Source: Rhizobium sp. FKL33 (GTDB lineage: Bacteria; Pseudomonadota; Alphaproteobacteria; Rhizobiales; Rhizobiaceae). Taken from it: DNA of 63,944 bases. The DNA lies in assembly GCF_005222915.1 (NCBI RefSeq), contig NZ_STFX01000034.1:1-63944 (forward strand). Direction: 5' to 3'. Below the pieces are notes generated by a model. That model was not told the DNA's origin. It saw only the letters and a list, made by a program, of their open reading frames with translations, and made no database searches. Shown here piece after piece: positions 63,496 through 63,944 of this stretch (position 1 is its first letter; each line of letters opens with the position of its first letter). The translations under genes and the position numbers were made by a program.

Positions 63496-63580
63496 CTTCA
63501 TCCGACCGCCGCCACCTTCGCCCAGCATGACAGCGAGAAGTGCGAATGTGGCAAAGTCGGCGCTCCATCCTCCTTGGCCT
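63496..63580. repeat. Decayed copy of the intergenic palindromic element
   Basis: TTCATCCGACCGCCGCCACC, then CTTCGCCCAGCATGACAGCGAGAAG and GCGAATGTGGC and GCGCTCCATCCTCCTTGG align with copies A-C, but both stems have lost pairing and the second hairpin is gone. Seen by eye. Confidence 0.6.
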
Positions 63581-63686
63581 AGTCGGCCCGAACCTAAGAT
63601 TTTGGCCTACGCGACGAACAAGCGTGCAAACCGTGACGATAGACGGCTTCCGCGTCCGCTTGTCGCAGAATGTCACAATCAACCCT

Positions 63687-63712
63687 AATGTGACGGAAGG
63701 GAACGTCACATT
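63687..63712. repeat. Perfect inverted repeat AATGTGACG-N8-CGTCACATT
   Basis: Nine-base arms with an eight-base loop (GAAGGGAA). Other copies of TGTCAC lie at 63671-63676 and 63717-63722, so GTGAC/GTCAC occurs repeatedly in about 55 bp. Possible regulator cluster or hairpin. Confidence 0.5.
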
Positions 63713-63944
63713 CGACTGTCACTGTTAGGCACACCCAAATGCGCCACAGGTTGGAATCCTGCCCCAAAAATCCCCGGCAATTCACTTAATTTTGCGAGCG
63801 CGTTTTGCAACAAAGATTCTCGACTGATTTCAATGAGCGGCTGATACGTTGAAAAAGTCAGGCAGACCGTCCTAAAACGCTACGGGGTTGGCGGATCATC
63901 ATTCGGTAAACTCTAACCGGAGGGCTGTATTGTTCTTTGCGGCT

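Larger units (their letters stand above)
63233..63944. other. Gene-poor region after the cob operon
   Basis: 712 bp without a gene I can support. It holds a decayed copy of the palindromic element (63496-63580), a perfect inverted repeat (63687-63712) and a T-arm-like relic (63746-63762). Open frames on both strands (63404-63709, 63540-63728) run through the decayed repeat and show no domain. The cobA promoter should lie near its left end. Confidence 0.55.

Noticed and set aside
63404-63728. Two overlapping small open frames (minus 101 codons, plus 62 codons) after cobA
   Set aside because: They run through the decayed repeat and the inverted repeat; both strands open by composition; no homologue-like features.

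Overview
The window looks like a chromosomal segment of a GC-rich alphaproteobacterium of the order Hyphomicrobiales, probably Rhizobiaceae. The evidence is a very long UvrB with terminal extensions, a short rhizobial-type flagellin, a four-cysteine FnrN regulator with TTGAT-N4-ATCAA boxes, fixNOQP and fixGHIS operons, an aerobic-type cobA-cobB-cobC-cobD set, and about 125-bp intergenic palindromic elements of the kind scattered through rhizobial genomes. I saw no rRNA, intact tRNA, CRISPR array or phage. I did not fix the genus.

Layout. 1-69 is the 3' end of an IS5-type transposase. 195-10304 is mostly core genome: uvrB, two small exported proteins, a CAP-domain/RTX protein, flagellin, a J-domain protein, a terC-dusA pair and a gamma-carbonic anhydrase. 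10308-13340 is a membrane GGDEF-EAL protein. 13611-20819 is a metal block: a YHS/HMBD copper P-type ATPase, the znuC-znuB-zur operon divergent from znuA, and a Zur-type-box COG0523 GTPase followed by a 64-aa ORF. 20880-23209 holds a SPINDLY-like glycosyltransferase and a small secreted protein.

23270-36774 is a carbohydrate locus. One minus-strand operon encodes a binding protein, two permeases, a GH2 beta-mannosidase-like enzyme, a TIM-barrel isomerase and a Gfo/Idh oxidoreductase, together with the ABC ATPase. A second unit carries an aldo/keto reductase and a GH43 xylosidase/arabinosidase. A divergent LacI regulator faces them, and three copies of the palindromic element sit between the genes. 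An AraC regulator, a PEBP protein and gnd follow.

39779-59102 is the microoxic block: fixGHIS, fixNOQP, a hemerythrin, hemN and fnrN, with glsA and a PAS protein between. FNR/FixK-type boxes precede fixG, fixN/hemerythrin (shared), hemN/fnrN (shared) and, strikingly, the distant YHS/HMBD copper ATPase. The two halves of the cbb3 locus are split by a roughly 6-kb islet of three sulfotransferase-like proteins and two glycosyltransferases (44402-50232), which looks like a glycan sulfation/branching cassette. 59109-63232 is the cobA-B-C-D operon. The last 0.7 kb has no supportable gene but holds a decayed palindromic element, a perfect inverted repeat and a tRNA T-arm-like relic.

Together the genes suggest a plant- or soil-associated bacterium that uses hemicellulose-type oligosaccharides, respires at low oxygen with cbb3 oxidase under FnrN, and adjusts zinc uptake through Zur. 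Starts were moved from the longest reading frame wherever a ribosome binding site or promoter box argued for it; each case is stated.
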